This document shows positions 1 to 7,656 of a stretch of 52,550 bases of DNA, piece after piece. The notes beneath the pieces were generated by a model. The model was not told where the DNA came from, did not search any database, and saw only the letters and a program-made list of their open reading frames with translations. The stretch covers positions 1-52,550 of the forward strand of contig NZ_AEWI01000144.1 of assembly GCF_000191885.1 (NCBI RefSeq), in the 5' to 3' direction. Origin of the DNA: Anaerophaga thermohalophila DSM 12881 (GTDB taxonomy: Bacteria > Bacteroidota > Bacteroidia > Bacteroidales > Marinilabiliaceae). Position 1 is the first letter of the stretch. Every line of letters begins with the position of its first letter. The translations under genes were made by a program, and so were the position numbers.

Positions 1-7
1 ACAATCA

Positions 8-165
8 GAATATGTATAAGTTCTTGCATGCGAGTTCCATCCGACTTTAATAAATAAATTTTATACGGATGAAACGAGCATGACAAAGATTGTCACAAAA
101 GAACATGTATAAAATTCAATCATGCGAGTTCCATCAGACCAATAACTTAGACTAATTTTATACTG
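8..165 (+). repeat. AACGAGCATG-family dispersed repeat, about 1.5 units
   Basis: The spacer holds the half-sites GCGAGTTCCATC and GATGAAACGAGCATGAC, the linker AAAGAACATGTATAA, and a second GCGAGTTCCATC half-site running into TTTTATACTGATGAA. The same string recurs at 1492-1590 (inverted), 1854-2030, 13904-14157, 19433-19530, 24006-24106, 42918-43146 and 52392-52490. The two half-sites are imperfect inverted repeats of each other (GGAACTCGCATG against GAAACGAGCATG). The right end supplies the ATG of the next gene. Confidence 0.8.
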
Positions 166-576
166 ATGAAAACACTAAAACAACTTCTGCCGTTTTTTGT
201 CTTTTTACTCGTTTTTGGGCTTAGTCATGCCCAAAGCGGGGAAAAAGATCCTCTACCCGCGAAAGTGGTTGAGGCCGTGAAACAGGGAGATATATCCAGG
301 CTTTCTCCTTTTCTGAACGACAAAATTGAACTGGTTCTTCCCGGTGAGTCGGGTATTTTCAGCAAGGAACAGGCGCACTTTATTCTCAGGAACTTTTTTA
401 AAGACAATAAAGTAACATCTTTTCAGATTTTGCATCATGGTACCCGCCAGAATGCTACCTTTGCCATTGGAGAATACAAATGTGCCAATGAACAGTTTCG
501 CATGTATTTTCTGGTAAAAACAACAGAGGATGGCAAATCATTAATTCATCAAATAAGAATAGAAAAACAGGAATGA
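166..576 (+). CDS. DUF4783 domain-containing exported protein
   Basis: A 136-residue protein with an N-terminal signal peptide (hydrophobic core about residues 7-21, then HAQS) and one small alpha+beta domain of the NTF2-like DUF4783 type, a family I know from Bacteroidota. Function is unknown; it should act in the periplasm or be surface exposed. Its last four bases overlap the nadC start (ATGA), so the two are translationally coupled, an arrangement I associate with this family. The start codon is the ATG at the right end of a dispersed repeat (TTTTATACTGATGAA), so little independent leader sequence is present. The family call rests on length, signal peptide, fold pattern and the nadC neighbour. 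Confidence 0.75.
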   Translation: MKTLKQLLPFFVFLLVFGLSHAQSGEKDPLPAKVVEAVKQGDISRLSPFLNDKIELVLPGESGIFSKEQAHFILRNFFKDNKVTSFQILHHGTRQNATFAIGEYKCANEQFRMYFLVKTTEDGKSLIHQIRIEKQE

Positions 577-1415
577 AGAACGAATACTTACAGGAATTTA
601 TAGCGAATGCCCTGAAAGAAGATATCGGGGATGGCGATCACTCATCTCAGGCATGTATCCCGGAAGAAGCAGAGGGGAAGGTGCAGCTATTGGTAAAGGA
701 ACCCGGCGTGCTTGCCGGAGTTGACGTGGCTTTTGCAGTGTTTCGTCATCTGCAGGCCGATATTGTGATTAGCCCGCTCTTGGGAGATGGTTCTTTAGTA
801 CAACCCGGCGATGTGGCTTTTACTGTTGAAGGAAAAGTAAGAACTTTGTTGAAAGCAGAACGTCTTGTGCTCAATATTATGCAGCGCATGAGCGGAATTG
901 CTACTCATACCAGGGAGTATGTGCAATTGCTGGAGGGTACGCATACAAAAATACTCGATACCCGAAAGACCACACCGGGAATGCGTTTCCTTGAAAAACA
1001 AGCCGTAAAGATTGGCGGAGGTGAAAACCACAGGATGGGGTTGTTTGATATGATCATGCTCAAAGATAATCATATCGATTTTGCCGGCGGTATCGAAAAT
1101 GCCATTAAAAATACGCATAAATATCTCGATAATATTGGAAAAGATTTGAAAATCGAGATCGAGGTTCGAAATCTGAATGAACTTCGTCAGGTGCTTGAAA
1201 CAGGAGGTGTGGACCGCATTATGCTCGATAATTTCGATACCCCGACTACCAAAGAAGCTGTTAAGCTCATTGACGGTAAATATGAAACCGAATCATCGGG
1301 CGGAATTACCAAAGAGACCATTCGTAGTTATGCCGGGTGCGGCGTGGATTATATTTCTGTAGGGGCACTTACACATCAGATACGTAGCCTCGATATGAGT
1401 CTGAAAGCTATTTAG
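573..1415 (+). CDS. nadC: Nicotinate-nucleotide pyrophosphorylase (quinolinate phosphoribosyltransferase)
   Basis: A cytosolic enzyme of de novo NAD synthesis. It converts quinolinate and PRPP to nicotinate mononucleotide, CO2 and pyrophosphate. The 280-residue length is normal. Visible family motifs are ERLVLN (96-101), QRMSGIAT (104-111), DTRKTTPGMR (129-138), the HRMGL loop (153-157) and KDNH (164-167). The C-terminal half has the barrel strands IEVEVRN-like (IEIEVRN) and IMLDNF. It follows the DUF4783 gene with a 4-bp overlap. No nadA or nadB is present in the window, so this is a split NAD pathway. No terminator is evident; the next 600 bases are repeats. Confidence 0.96.
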   Translation: MKNEYLQEFIANALKEDIGDGDHSSQACIPEEAEGKVQLLVKEPGVLAGVDVAFAVFRHLQADIVISPLLGDGSLVQPGDVAFTVEGKVRTLLKAERLVLNIMQRMSGIATHTREYVQLLEGTHTKILDTRKTTPGMRFLEKQAVKIGGGENHRMGLFDMIMLKDNHIDFAGGIENAIKNTHKYLDNIGKDLKIEIEVRNLNELRQVLETGGVDRIMLDNFDTPTTKEAVKLIDGKYETESSGGITKETIRSYAGCGVDYISVGALTHQIRSLDMSLKAI

Positions 1416-1491
1416 GTCTGCTGAATAACACTTAATTGATTAATAATAAATTATTTACATCGCATAATTCCATTTAAGGTGCAAGGTTTTT

Positions 1492-1590
1492 CATCAGTAT
1501 AAAATAAGTCTAAGTTATTGGTCTGATGGAACTCGCATGATTGATTTTATACATCAACTTTTGTAACAATCTTTGTCATGCTTGTTTCAT
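1492..1590 (-). repeat. AACGAGCATG-family dispersed repeat (inverted copy)
   Basis: The reverse complement reads GAAACAAGCATGACAAAG, then AAATCAATCATGCGAG, then GTTCCATCAGACCAATAAC, ending in TTTTATACTGATGAA. It is nearly the same as the unit in front of the DUF4783 gene, but its terminal ATG here opens no gene. Confidence 0.8.
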
Positions 1591-1689
1591 GCAAACCTTC
1601 AAAAATGTTTGTACCTGTAAATGTTAATTGTCAACATATCACTTTTAAGAAGAATGTCACAATAATGAACAATTTTAACTATTAAAAAG

Positions 1690-1815
1690 ACGCGGTGGCC
1701 TGTCCGCTTTCCGGGCCGGCGGATGGCGGGAAGCCAAAATGGGCGACGTTCATGGCCTTGCGCAATGGCCGGAAATTTTGGCTTTCGCGGGCAGATAGGT
1801 TTAAGCGGACTAGAC
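1690..1815. repeat. GC-rich palindromic element
   Basis: A block much richer in G and C than its surroundings. It has nested inverted arms: GTCCGCTT near its left end pairs with AAGCGGAC near its right end, and inside these AGCCAAAAT pairs with ATTTTGGCT. It would fold into a long imperfect hairpin. A weaker relative may lie at 24740-24790 (TGTCCGCCTT, then CCGGGCGGAT). Confidence 0.5.
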
Positions 1816-1853
1816 CTTTTTGGTTCTTTTTGGGGCAATGCCAAAAAGAACAA

Positions 1854-2030
1854 TGGAAACGAGCATGACTAAGATTGTCTTAAACGAGCATGGCAAAGAT
1901 TGTCACAATAAGAACATGTATAAACACCATCTAACCTTTAATCATCAAAGAAACCAGAAGCAGGGAACAGATTCTTCGTCGTTACCTCCTCAGAATGACA
2001 AACAGCCAAATGTCATTCTGAGAAGGAACC
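1854..2030 (+). repeat. Composite repeat: AACGAGCATG half-unit plus GATTCTTCGTCGT module
   Basis: Two AACGAGCATG half-sites and AAGAACATGTATAA are followed by AATCATCAAAGAAACC, GATTCTTCGTCGTTACC and CTCCTCAGAATGACA. The same order of modules appears at 42918-43080, and reversed at 24006-24106. The composite therefore behaves as one unit. Confidence 0.75.
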
Positions 2031-2042
2031 CAATTATCCAAG

Positions 2043-4673
2043 TTACTTCTTCAAATTCTCAAGACTCTCGGTCAGTACCTGAATTTTTGCTTCGGCATCG
2101 GCTTTTTTCTTTTTCTCCAACTCCACAACCTTTGCAGGAGCATTCGACACGAACTTTTCATTGCCGAGCTTTTTCATAACACCATTCAGGAATCCCTTCA
2201 TGCGCTTCAGTTCCTCTTCGAGCTTACCGATTTCTTCGTCGACGTTGATCAATCCCTCCAAAGGAATGAAATATTCCGATGATTTAACCAGGAACGAAAC
2301 AGCACCTTTAACTTTTTCGCCGACGCTTTCCACCGACCCGAGGTTGGCCATTTTCTTAAGAACAGGATCAAGACGTTCGAAGTAACCGTCCTTCCCTTTC
2401 ATCACCATCGCTTTAAGCGCTTCGCGGGGCGACAGGTTTTTTTCCTGACGCAGGTTGCGAATGGCTGTTATGGCTTCTTTCACATGCTCAAATTGCCGGA
2501 GAAGTTCAGCATCATACGGTTTTGCCTCGGGTTGGAGACTAACCATTATACTTTCCCCTTCTTTCCTGGGTTCCAGGTGATGCCATATCTCTTCGGTAAT
2601 AAAAGGCATAAAAGGGTGCAACAAACGCATCAGGTCATCAAAGAATTTCAGTGTTGCCTGATGGGTCTTTTCGTCAATCGGCTGTTGATAAGCAGGTTTG
2701 ATCAGTTCGAGATACCATGAGGAAAATTCGTCCCGGAAAAGATGGTAAATTTCCATCAGGGCATCAGATATTCTGTATTTTTCAAAATAGCTGTCGATGG
2801 TTTCGATGGATTGATTCAGCTTGTTGCTAAACCACTCCACTGCAAGCGCTGAGCTCTCGGGTTGCTCCATGCCGGCAGCTACTTCCTGGCTTTTCACCAG
2901 ACGAAAAGCATTCCATATTTTGTTGGCAAAGTTGCGTCCCTGTTCGGTAAGGCTTTCATCAAAGAGAATATCATTACCGGCCGGTGAGCAAAGAAGTATG
3001 CCCATTCTTACACCATCGGCACCGTATTTTTTGATCAGTTCAAGCGGCTCTGGTGAGTTCCCCAGCGATTTCGACATCTTGCGTCGCTGGCTGTCGCGAA
3101 CAATTCCCGTGAAGTATACATTTTTAAACGGGTAGGTTCCGCGATATTCATACCCAGCCATGATCATTCGTGCTACCCAGAAAAAGATGATCTCCGGTGC
3201 AGTCACTAAATCGTTGGTAGGATAGTAGTAATCGATTTCTTTGTTGTCGGGATTAAAACCGTCGAATACAGTAATCGGCCACAACCATGACGACGCCCAG
3301 GTGTCGAGTACATCTTCATCTTGTTTCAGATCATTTATCGTGAGCGAGTTATTGCCGGTTTTTTCCCTGGCTAAGCGGACTGCTTCATCTTCGGTTTCAG
3401 CCACAACATAGCTGCCGTCTTCCAGATAGTAAACGGGAATGCGGTGTCCCCACCAAAGCTGCCGTGAGATACACCAGTCTTTCACATTTTCCATCCAGTG
3501 ACGATACAAATTTTTGAATTTTGGCGGATGGAAACGAATTTCATCTTCTATCACGGCTTTTAGCGCGGGTTTGGCCAGCTCCGACATCTTCAGGAACCAC
3601 TGGGTACTTAATTTTGGTTCTATTACGGCATCGGTGCGCTCGGAGTAACCCACTTTATTGGTGTAATCTTCAACTTTTACAAGATTCCCTGATTTTTCCA
3701 GATCGACGGCGATTTTCTCACGTACATCAAATCGGTCTTCGCCTATATACAACTGAGCAGCGTCACTAAGTGTCCCGTCGTCGTTAAGAATATCTATCGA
3801 TTCCAGGTTGTGTCGCATTCCTATTTCGTAGTCGTTGATGTCGTGTGCCGGGGTAATTTTCAGGCAGCCGGTACCGAATTCCATGTCAACATATTCGTCT
3901 TCCAATACGGGAATTGGTCTGTTGATGAGGGGTACCAATACCTTTTTTCCTACAAGATGTTTGAATCGTTCATCGCCGGGATTGACACATACAGCCGTAT
4001 CTCCCAGGATTGTTTCGGGACGGGTCGTTGCAACAGTTACATACTGATCAGGTTCTCCCTCAACCTGGTAACGGATATAATAGAGTTTGGACTGCACTTC
4101 GCGGTAGATCACCTCTTCGTCTGACAGAGCAGTTTTAGCAGCGGGGTCCCAGTTAACCATGCGGATGCCTCGATAGATGTGGCCTTTGCGGTAGAGATCA
4201 ACGAAGACTTTGATAACACCCGCGCTGCGTATTTCATCCATGGTAAAACAAGTACGGTCCCAGTCGCATGATGCACCCAGTTTTTTCAACTGTTCCAGAA
4301 TGATTCCTCCATGTTTTTCGGTCCACTCCCATGCATGTTTCAGGAATTCTTCCCGAGTCAGTGAATTTTTGGAGATGCCTTCTTCCTGAAGTTTGTTGAC
4401 CACTTTGGCCTCGGTGGCAATGGATGCATGGTCGGTACCGGGTACCCAGCAGGCGTTCTTGCCCTGCATGCGCGCGCGCCGTACCAGTATATCCTGGATG
4501 GTGTTGTTGAGCATGTGCCCCATGTGCAAAACACCCGTTACGTTGGGTGGTGGTATCACTATGGTGTATGGCTCACGTTCATCGGGAACAGACCTGAAAA
4601 ATTTCTGTTCCATCCAGTAACTGTACCATTTCTCTTCTGTTTCGGCCGGACTGTACTTGCTTGCAATTTCCAT
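2043..4673 (-). CDS. valS: Valine--tRNA ligase
   Basis: A class I aminoacyl-tRNA synthetase charging tRNA-Val, 876 residues from the chosen start. The ATP-binding HIGH motif is HMGH (50-53) within [15 protein letters not shown], and the second signature is [10 protein letters not shown] long central editing (CP1) domain contains [13 protein letters not shown]. An anticodon-binding domain follows, then the C-terminal coiled coil rich in Glu and Lys that is typical of ValRS. I start at the ATG giving [16 protein letters not shown]. The open frame extends 25 codons upstream, but those codons cross a TATTTTTG promoter-like box at 4706-4713 and are not family-like. It converges on nadC across a repeat-filled spacer. 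Confidence 0.97.
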   Translation of the reverse strand: MEIASKYSPAETEEKWYSYWMEQKFFRSVPDEREPYTIVIPPPNVTGVLHMGHMLNNTIQDILVRRARMQGKNACWVPGTDHASIATEAKVVNKLQEEGISKNSLTREEFLKHAWEWTEKHGGIILEQLKKLGASCDWDRTCFTMDEIRSAGVIKVFVDLYRKGHIYRGIRMVNWDPAAKTALSDEEVIYREVQSKLYYIRYQVEGEPDQYVTVATTRPETILGDTAVCVNPGDERFKHLVGKKVLVPLINRPIPVLEDEYVDMEFGTGCLKITPAHDINDYEIGMRHNLESIDILNDDGTLSDAAQLYIGEDRFDVREKIAVDLEKSGNLVKVEDYTNKVGYSERTDAVIEPKLSTQWFLKMSELAKPALKAVIEDEIRFHPPKFKNLYRHWMENVKDWCISRQLWWGHRIPVYYLEDGSYVVAETEDEAVRLAREKTGNNSLTINDLKQDEDVLDTWASSWLWPITVFDGFNPDNKEIDYYYPTNDLVTAPEIIFFWVARMIMAGYEYRGTYPFKNVYFTGIVRDSQRRKMSKSLGNSPEPLELIKKYGADGVRMGILLCSPAGNDILFDESLTEQGRNFANKIWNAFRLVKSQEVAAGMEQPESSALAVEWFSNKLNQSIETIDSYFEKYRISDALMEIYHLFRDEFSSWYLELIKPAYQQPIDEKTHQATLKFFDDLMRLLHPFMPFITEEIWHHLEPRKEGESIMVSLQPEAKPYDAELLRQFEHVKEAITAIRNLRQEKNLSPREALKAMVMKGKDGYFERLDPVLKKMANLGSVESVGEKVKGAVSFLVKSSEYFIPLEGLINVDEEIGKLEEELKRMKGFLNGVMKKLGNEKFVSNAPAKVVELEKKKKADAEAKIQVLTESLENLKK

Positions 4674-4934
4674 AATACGATTAACTTTCTTTTCAATAGA
4701 GAGTGCAAAAATATAAAAAACTCGCCGACCTGTTGTTATGCGCAGCAAATGTTGTTGGAATAAGTCGTGATGAGGATAAATATTATTTTGAGGTGTTGGT
4801 ACAATATTCCACCAAGTCGTTTTACAAATCTATCCTGGGATACGGATCGAATCTGGAAACAGTCAGCAGAAGATGTTTTGGCCCCGAAAGAGACCAACTT
4901 TTACCCGACAGCATCAGATATCGATTAGTAAAGC

Positions 4935-4964
4935 AAAAGGGACTGTCTTTTCAGACAGCCCCTT
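4935..4964. terminator. Bidirectional rho-independent terminator
   Basis: The stem AAAGGG-A-CTGTCT pairs with AGACAG-C-CCCTTT, with one mismatch and a short TTTC loop. It is followed by a T-rich tract on the plus strand and by CCCTTTTGCTTT on the minus strand. It lies 15 bases downstream of the RRM gene stop (minus strand), which it probably terminates. Confidence 0.85.
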
Positions 4965-4979
4965 TGTTTTTTTCTATCG

Positions 4980-5261
4980 CTAATGGCGATTCCGGTGTCC
5001 GCCTCTGCCGCCCGTTTCTTCACGCGGGTGGGCTTTTTTTACAACAATACGACTCCCGTCGACTTCTTTGTCGTCGAGATTTTCGATGGCCGCTGTGGCT
5101 TCATCGTCGTTTGCCATTTCCACAAAGCCGTAGCGCTTTGAATAACCGGTTTCACGATCCATAATTACTTTGGCGGAGATGACTTCACCAAATTCGCTAA
5201 ACATTTGCTCAAGGTCCTCACTTTTGGTGCGGGAGCTGAGCTTTGCTACAAAAATGTTCAT
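4980..5261 (-). CDS. RRM-type RNA-binding protein
   Basis: A 93-residue protein that is almost entirely one RNA recognition motif. RNP2 is NIFVAKL (2-8) and RNP1 is RYGFVEM (about 43-49), followed by a Gly/Arg/His-rich tail (GGRGGHRNRH). This is the stand-alone RRM type that Bacteroidota and cyanobacteria carry, often in several copies, implicated in post-transcriptional regulation or cold response. It is monocistronic, with a strong hairpin terminator behind it and a promoter region shared divergently with the aminotransferase. The AT-rich leader shows no clear ribosome binding site. Its RNA targets cannot be inferred from the sequence. Confidence 0.93.
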   Translation of the reverse strand: MNIFVAKLSSRTKSEDLEQMFSEFGEVISAKVIMDRETGYSKRYGFVEMANDDEATAAIENLDDKEVDGSRIVVKKAHPREETGGRGGHRNRH

Positions 5262-5341
5262 AATAAAAAGAAAATAATTAATAAATAATGGTAATCAGAT
5301 ACAATACAGCAAAGCTCACTTTTTACAGGGCATTACAGTAT

Positions 5342-5484
5342 TGAGTGCAGTATAAGAAGCATATTTTTGTCAAAATCAAGGCGCTTTAAATTTTTGTGAC
5401 GGAGTCAACTCCTTGTTAATAAGGGCTTAAAAAATTAAAACAACAATGAGTCTGGCAACAAAAATGCTTTTTAGACCGGGCTCA
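5342..5484 (+). repeat. TGAGTGCAG miniature element, subfamily A, copy 1
   Basis: A 143-bp element from TGAGTGCAGTATAAGAAGC to TTTTTAGACCGGGCTCA, with imperfect terminal inverted repeats. It is flanked by the direct repeat GTAT (5338-5341 and 5485-5488), read here as a 4-bp target duplication. An internal hairpin pairs AACTCcTTGTT with AACAAtGAGT. Confidence 0.85.
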
Positions 5485-5640
5485 GTATTAAAAAACGACC
5501 AAAATGCAAGTTAATATATTTGATTATCAATTGCACGAAAAACGGATGTTTTTTTAAAACGACAGTAAAACGCTGATTTCCAGGCGTTGGTGATGACCGT
5601 CTTCGAAACCTGCAAAGACCCCAATGCTTCCCATCATAAA

Positions 5641-5782
5641 TGAGTGCGGTATAAAAAGCATATTTTTGTAAAAATCAAGGCGTTTTAAATTTTTGTACCG
5701 GAGTTAACTCGTTGTTAATGAGGATGCAAAAATTTAAAACAACAACGAGTTTGGTAACAAAGATGCTTTTAGACCGAACTCA
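5641..5782 (+). repeat. TGAGTGCAG miniature element, subfamily A, copy 2
   Basis: A 142-bp element from TGAGTGCGGTATAAAAAGC to TTTTAGACCGAACTCA, flanked by TAAA on both sides (5637-5640 and 5783-5786). The interior closely matches copy 1, including the AACTCGTTGTT/AACAACGAGTT hairpin. Confidence 0.87.
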
Positions 5783-5892
5783 TAAATATTTGATCAACTG
5801 ACTAACCGATATGCTAATGTAATATTTAGCCCCAAAGAATATCATGATATTCAATTTCCCCCTAATCCTTATAAAACTATGCTAACTGTCAT

Positions 5893-5900
5893 TATCTTTG
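5893..5900 (+). promoter_or_regulatory. Bacteroidota -7 box for the aminotransferase
   Basis: TATCTTTG matches the TAnnTTTG consensus exactly, 44 bases before the start codon. No clear TTTG -33 element is seen at the usual spacing. Confidence 0.55.
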
Positions 5901-5944
5901 TGCTCTTTCGGGTGTAATTTTGTATAAAAAATAAATCAATACCA

Positions 5945-7144
5945 ATGCCAGACATCTCTCAACGCGGCAGCAATATGCCTGCTTCTCCTATCCGAAAGCT
6001 GGTTCCTTTTGCTGAAAAGGCTATTTCAAAAGGAACTCATGTGATTCAGTTGAATATTGGTCAACCCGATATTTTTACACCCGACGTGGGGTTGAATGCG
6101 CTGCGCAATATTACTCATAAGGTGCTTGAATACAGTCATTCGGCCGGGAATGAATCCTATCGCCGTAAGCTGGCTGCGTATTACCGGTCAATCGGGATAA
6201 GCGTTGACCATACCCAAATACTGATTACAACCGGAGGGTCGGAAGCGCTGACTTTTGCCTTTTTGAGTTGTCTTAATCCCGGTGATGAGGTGATTATCCC
6301 CGAACCGTTTTATGCCAATTACAACGGGTTTGCCACTATGGCGGGTATTAAGATTGTGCCTGTAACATCGACCATCGAAAACGGATTTGCACTTCCATCG
6401 GTCAGTGATTTCGAAAAACAGATAACATCCCGTACAAAGGGGGTTGTAATCTGCAACCCGAACAATCCCACCGGATACCTCTATACTGATGATGAGTTGA
6501 TGGAGGTACGTGACCTGGTACTGAAGCACGATCTCTATTTCTTTTCTGATGAGGTTTACCGGGAGTTTTGTTACGACGATCACCGGCATCTTTCGGTGAT
6601 GCACCTGGAAGGGCTGGATGAGCATGCCGTGATGTTCGACTCGGTATCCAAGCGTTTCAGTGAATGCGGTGTACGGATAGGATCGTTGGTAACAAAAAAT
6701 AAAAAAGTGATTGAAACGGCTTTGAAATTTGGTCAGGCCCGTTTGAGTCCGCCCGCTTTGGGACAAATTGTTGGCGAAGCTTCGCTCGATACACCCGCGC
6801 AATATTTCGTGGATGTGTATAATGAGTACATTCAGCGCCGTGACTATTTGGTGTCAGAACTCAACAAAATTCCCGGTGTCGTATGTCCTTTGCCCAAAGG
6901 GGCCTTCTATACTATGGTTAAGTTGCCGGTCGACGATTCCGACAAGTTCTGTCAATGGATGCTTAGTGACTTTGAATATGAAGGAAGCACGCTAATGATG
7001 GCACCCGGAACCGGGTTCTACAGTACTCCGGGCAGAGGCAAAAACGAGGTGCGCATTGCTTATGTGCTGAACAGAGATGAACTGACAAAGGCAGTCAAAG
7101 TTTTGAGAAAAGCGCTCGAAGTTTACCCGGGAAGAAGGGAGTGA
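5945..7144 (+). CDS. Pyridoxal-phosphate class I/II aminotransferase (aspartate/aromatic type)
   Basis: A 399-residue fold-type I PLP enzyme. It contains LNIGQPDI near the N-terminus, TTGGSEALTFA around the cofactor phosphate site, NPNNPTG (about 172-178), SDEVYREF, and the Schiff-base lysine K236 in SVSKRFSECGVRIG. The substrate-carboxylate arginine lies in NEVRIAY near the C-terminus. It is soluble and probably transfers amino groups between aspartate or an aromatic amino acid and 2-oxoglutarate; the exact donor cannot be read from the sequence. It is preceded by two miniature repeats and its own -7 box. It is monocistronic, since over 500 bases separate it from the next gene. It lacks the acyl-CoA synthase features of serine palmitoyltransferase, so it is not obviously part of the downstream lipid block. 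Confidence 0.9.
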   Translation: MPDISQRGSNMPASPIRKLVPFAEKAISKGTHVIQLNIGQPDIFTPDVGLNALRNITHKVLEYSHSAGNESYRRKLAAYYRSIGISVDHTQILITTGGSEALTFAFLSCLNPGDEVIIPEPFYANYNGFATMAGIKIVPVTSTIENGFALPSVSDFEKQITSRTKGVVICNPNNPTGYLYTDDELMEVRDLVLKHDLYFFSDEVYREFCYDDHRHLSVMHLEGLDEHAVMFDSVSKRFSECGVRIGSLVTKNKKVIETALKFGQARLSPPALGQIVGEASLDTPAQYFVDVYNEYIQRRDYLVSELNKIPGVVCPLPKGAFYTMVKLPVDDSDKFCQWMLSDFEYEGSTLMMAPGTGFYSTPGRGKNEVRIAYVLNRDELTKAVKVLRKALEVYPGRRE

Positions 7145-7398
7145 CAGGAGTTTTGAGTTCGGGGTTCTGAGTTCTGAGTTCGGTTCGGGTATTCTGGTTC
7201 TCGAGTCAAAGTGCCATGTTCATCTCAGCTAACTTTTGCTTCTTCCTTCTGACAATCGAACGTCTGACAATCGAACTTTTGTCTGTCGTGTCGGTTACTT
7301 TTATCGTCCTGTTTGCAATTCATCCCCGATAATTGTCTTTTCAACCCTCCGATTTGATGATTTATTAATGTTTTTTTTCATTTTCATTGCCAATCGTT

Positions 7399-7406
7399 TA
7401 ACTTTG
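7399..7406 (+). promoter_or_regulatory. Candidate -7 box upstream of the RND gene
   Basis: TAACTTTG fits TAnnTTTG. The miniature element at 7440-7583 lies between this box and the gene, so it would form most of the 5' untranslated region. Confidence 0.4.
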
Positions 7407-7439
7407 TGCGCTCGTTTATAGAAATTGCAGCGACAATAT

Positions 7440-7583
7440 TGAGTGCGGTATAAAAGGCCTTCAAACTGCTGATTTTTACCATTTTTACCCCTGACCCCTT
7501 AAGGGAAATTGCTAAAAATCAGCAGTTTGAAAAAGTCCCCTTTAGGGGATTTAGGGGTCAAAAAGCTTTTAAGACTGTACTCA
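7440..7583 (+). repeat. TGAGTGCAG miniature element, subfamily B, copy 1
   Basis: A 144-bp element from TGAGTGCGGTATAAAAGGC to GCTTTTAAGACTGTACTCA, flanked by ATAT (7436-7439 and 7584-7587). The interior is unrelated to subfamily A. CAAACTGCTGATTTTTA pairs with TAAAAATCAGCAGTTTG, followed by the small hairpin CCCCTTTAGGGG. Confidence 0.87.
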
Positions 7584-7656
7584 ATATTTTTTATTTACCG
7601 GATTTATAATGTCTTTCAGACACTGACAACAGGATTTTAACAGTAACAGCAACAGC

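Larger units (their letters stand above)
1416..2042. other. 627-base spacer made of repeats
   Basis: The spacer between nadC and valS, which converge here. It contains an inverted AACGAGCATG-family copy (1492-1590), a GC-rich structured element (1690-1815) and a composite repeat (1854-2030). The open frames over it are not gene-like. No terminator with a clear U-run was found. Confidence 0.7.
5262..5944. other. 683-base divergent spacer with two miniature elements
   Basis: The spacer holds two copies of the terminal-inverted-repeat element (5342-5484 and 5641-5782) in the same orientation. About 150 bases between them contain a short decayed coding-like stretch on the minus strand. The aminotransferase promoter box lies at 5893-5900. 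Confidence 0.75.
7145..7656. other. 512-base spacer: low-complexity tracts, promoter box, miniature element
   Basis: The spacer begins with GAGTTC/GGGTTC-rich simple sequence (about 7150-7190) and two CTGACAATCGAAC repeats (about 7247-7277). A TAACTTTG box follows at 7399-7406, then a subfamily B miniature element at 7440-7583, then the leader of the RND gene. Confidence 0.65.

Noticed and set aside
1599..2179. Open frames of 84 and 119 codons across the nadC-valS spacer
   Set aside because: They run through dispersed repeats and the GC-rich palindrome, or into the end of valS on the opposite strand. Codon pattern and composition are not gene-like.
5553..5637. Minus-strand stretch reading MMGSIGVFAGFEDGHHQRL, possibly the end of an outer-membrane protein cut by the adjacent element
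   Set aside because: A plausible ending (ISVLLSF then stop) needs a one-base shift at a CCC run, and only about 28 residues remain. Too little to support a gene.
5945..7144. Aminotransferase considered as a serine palmitoyltransferase that would make the downstream block a sphingolipid pathway
   Set aside because: The motifs (NPNNPTG, SVSKRFSECGVRIG) are those of aspartate/aromatic aminotransferases, not of alpha-oxoamine synthases.
7150..7280. Repeats of GAGTTC and CTGACAATCGAAC
   Set aside because: Short, imperfect and confined to this spacer. They look like simple-sequence drift rather than an element.
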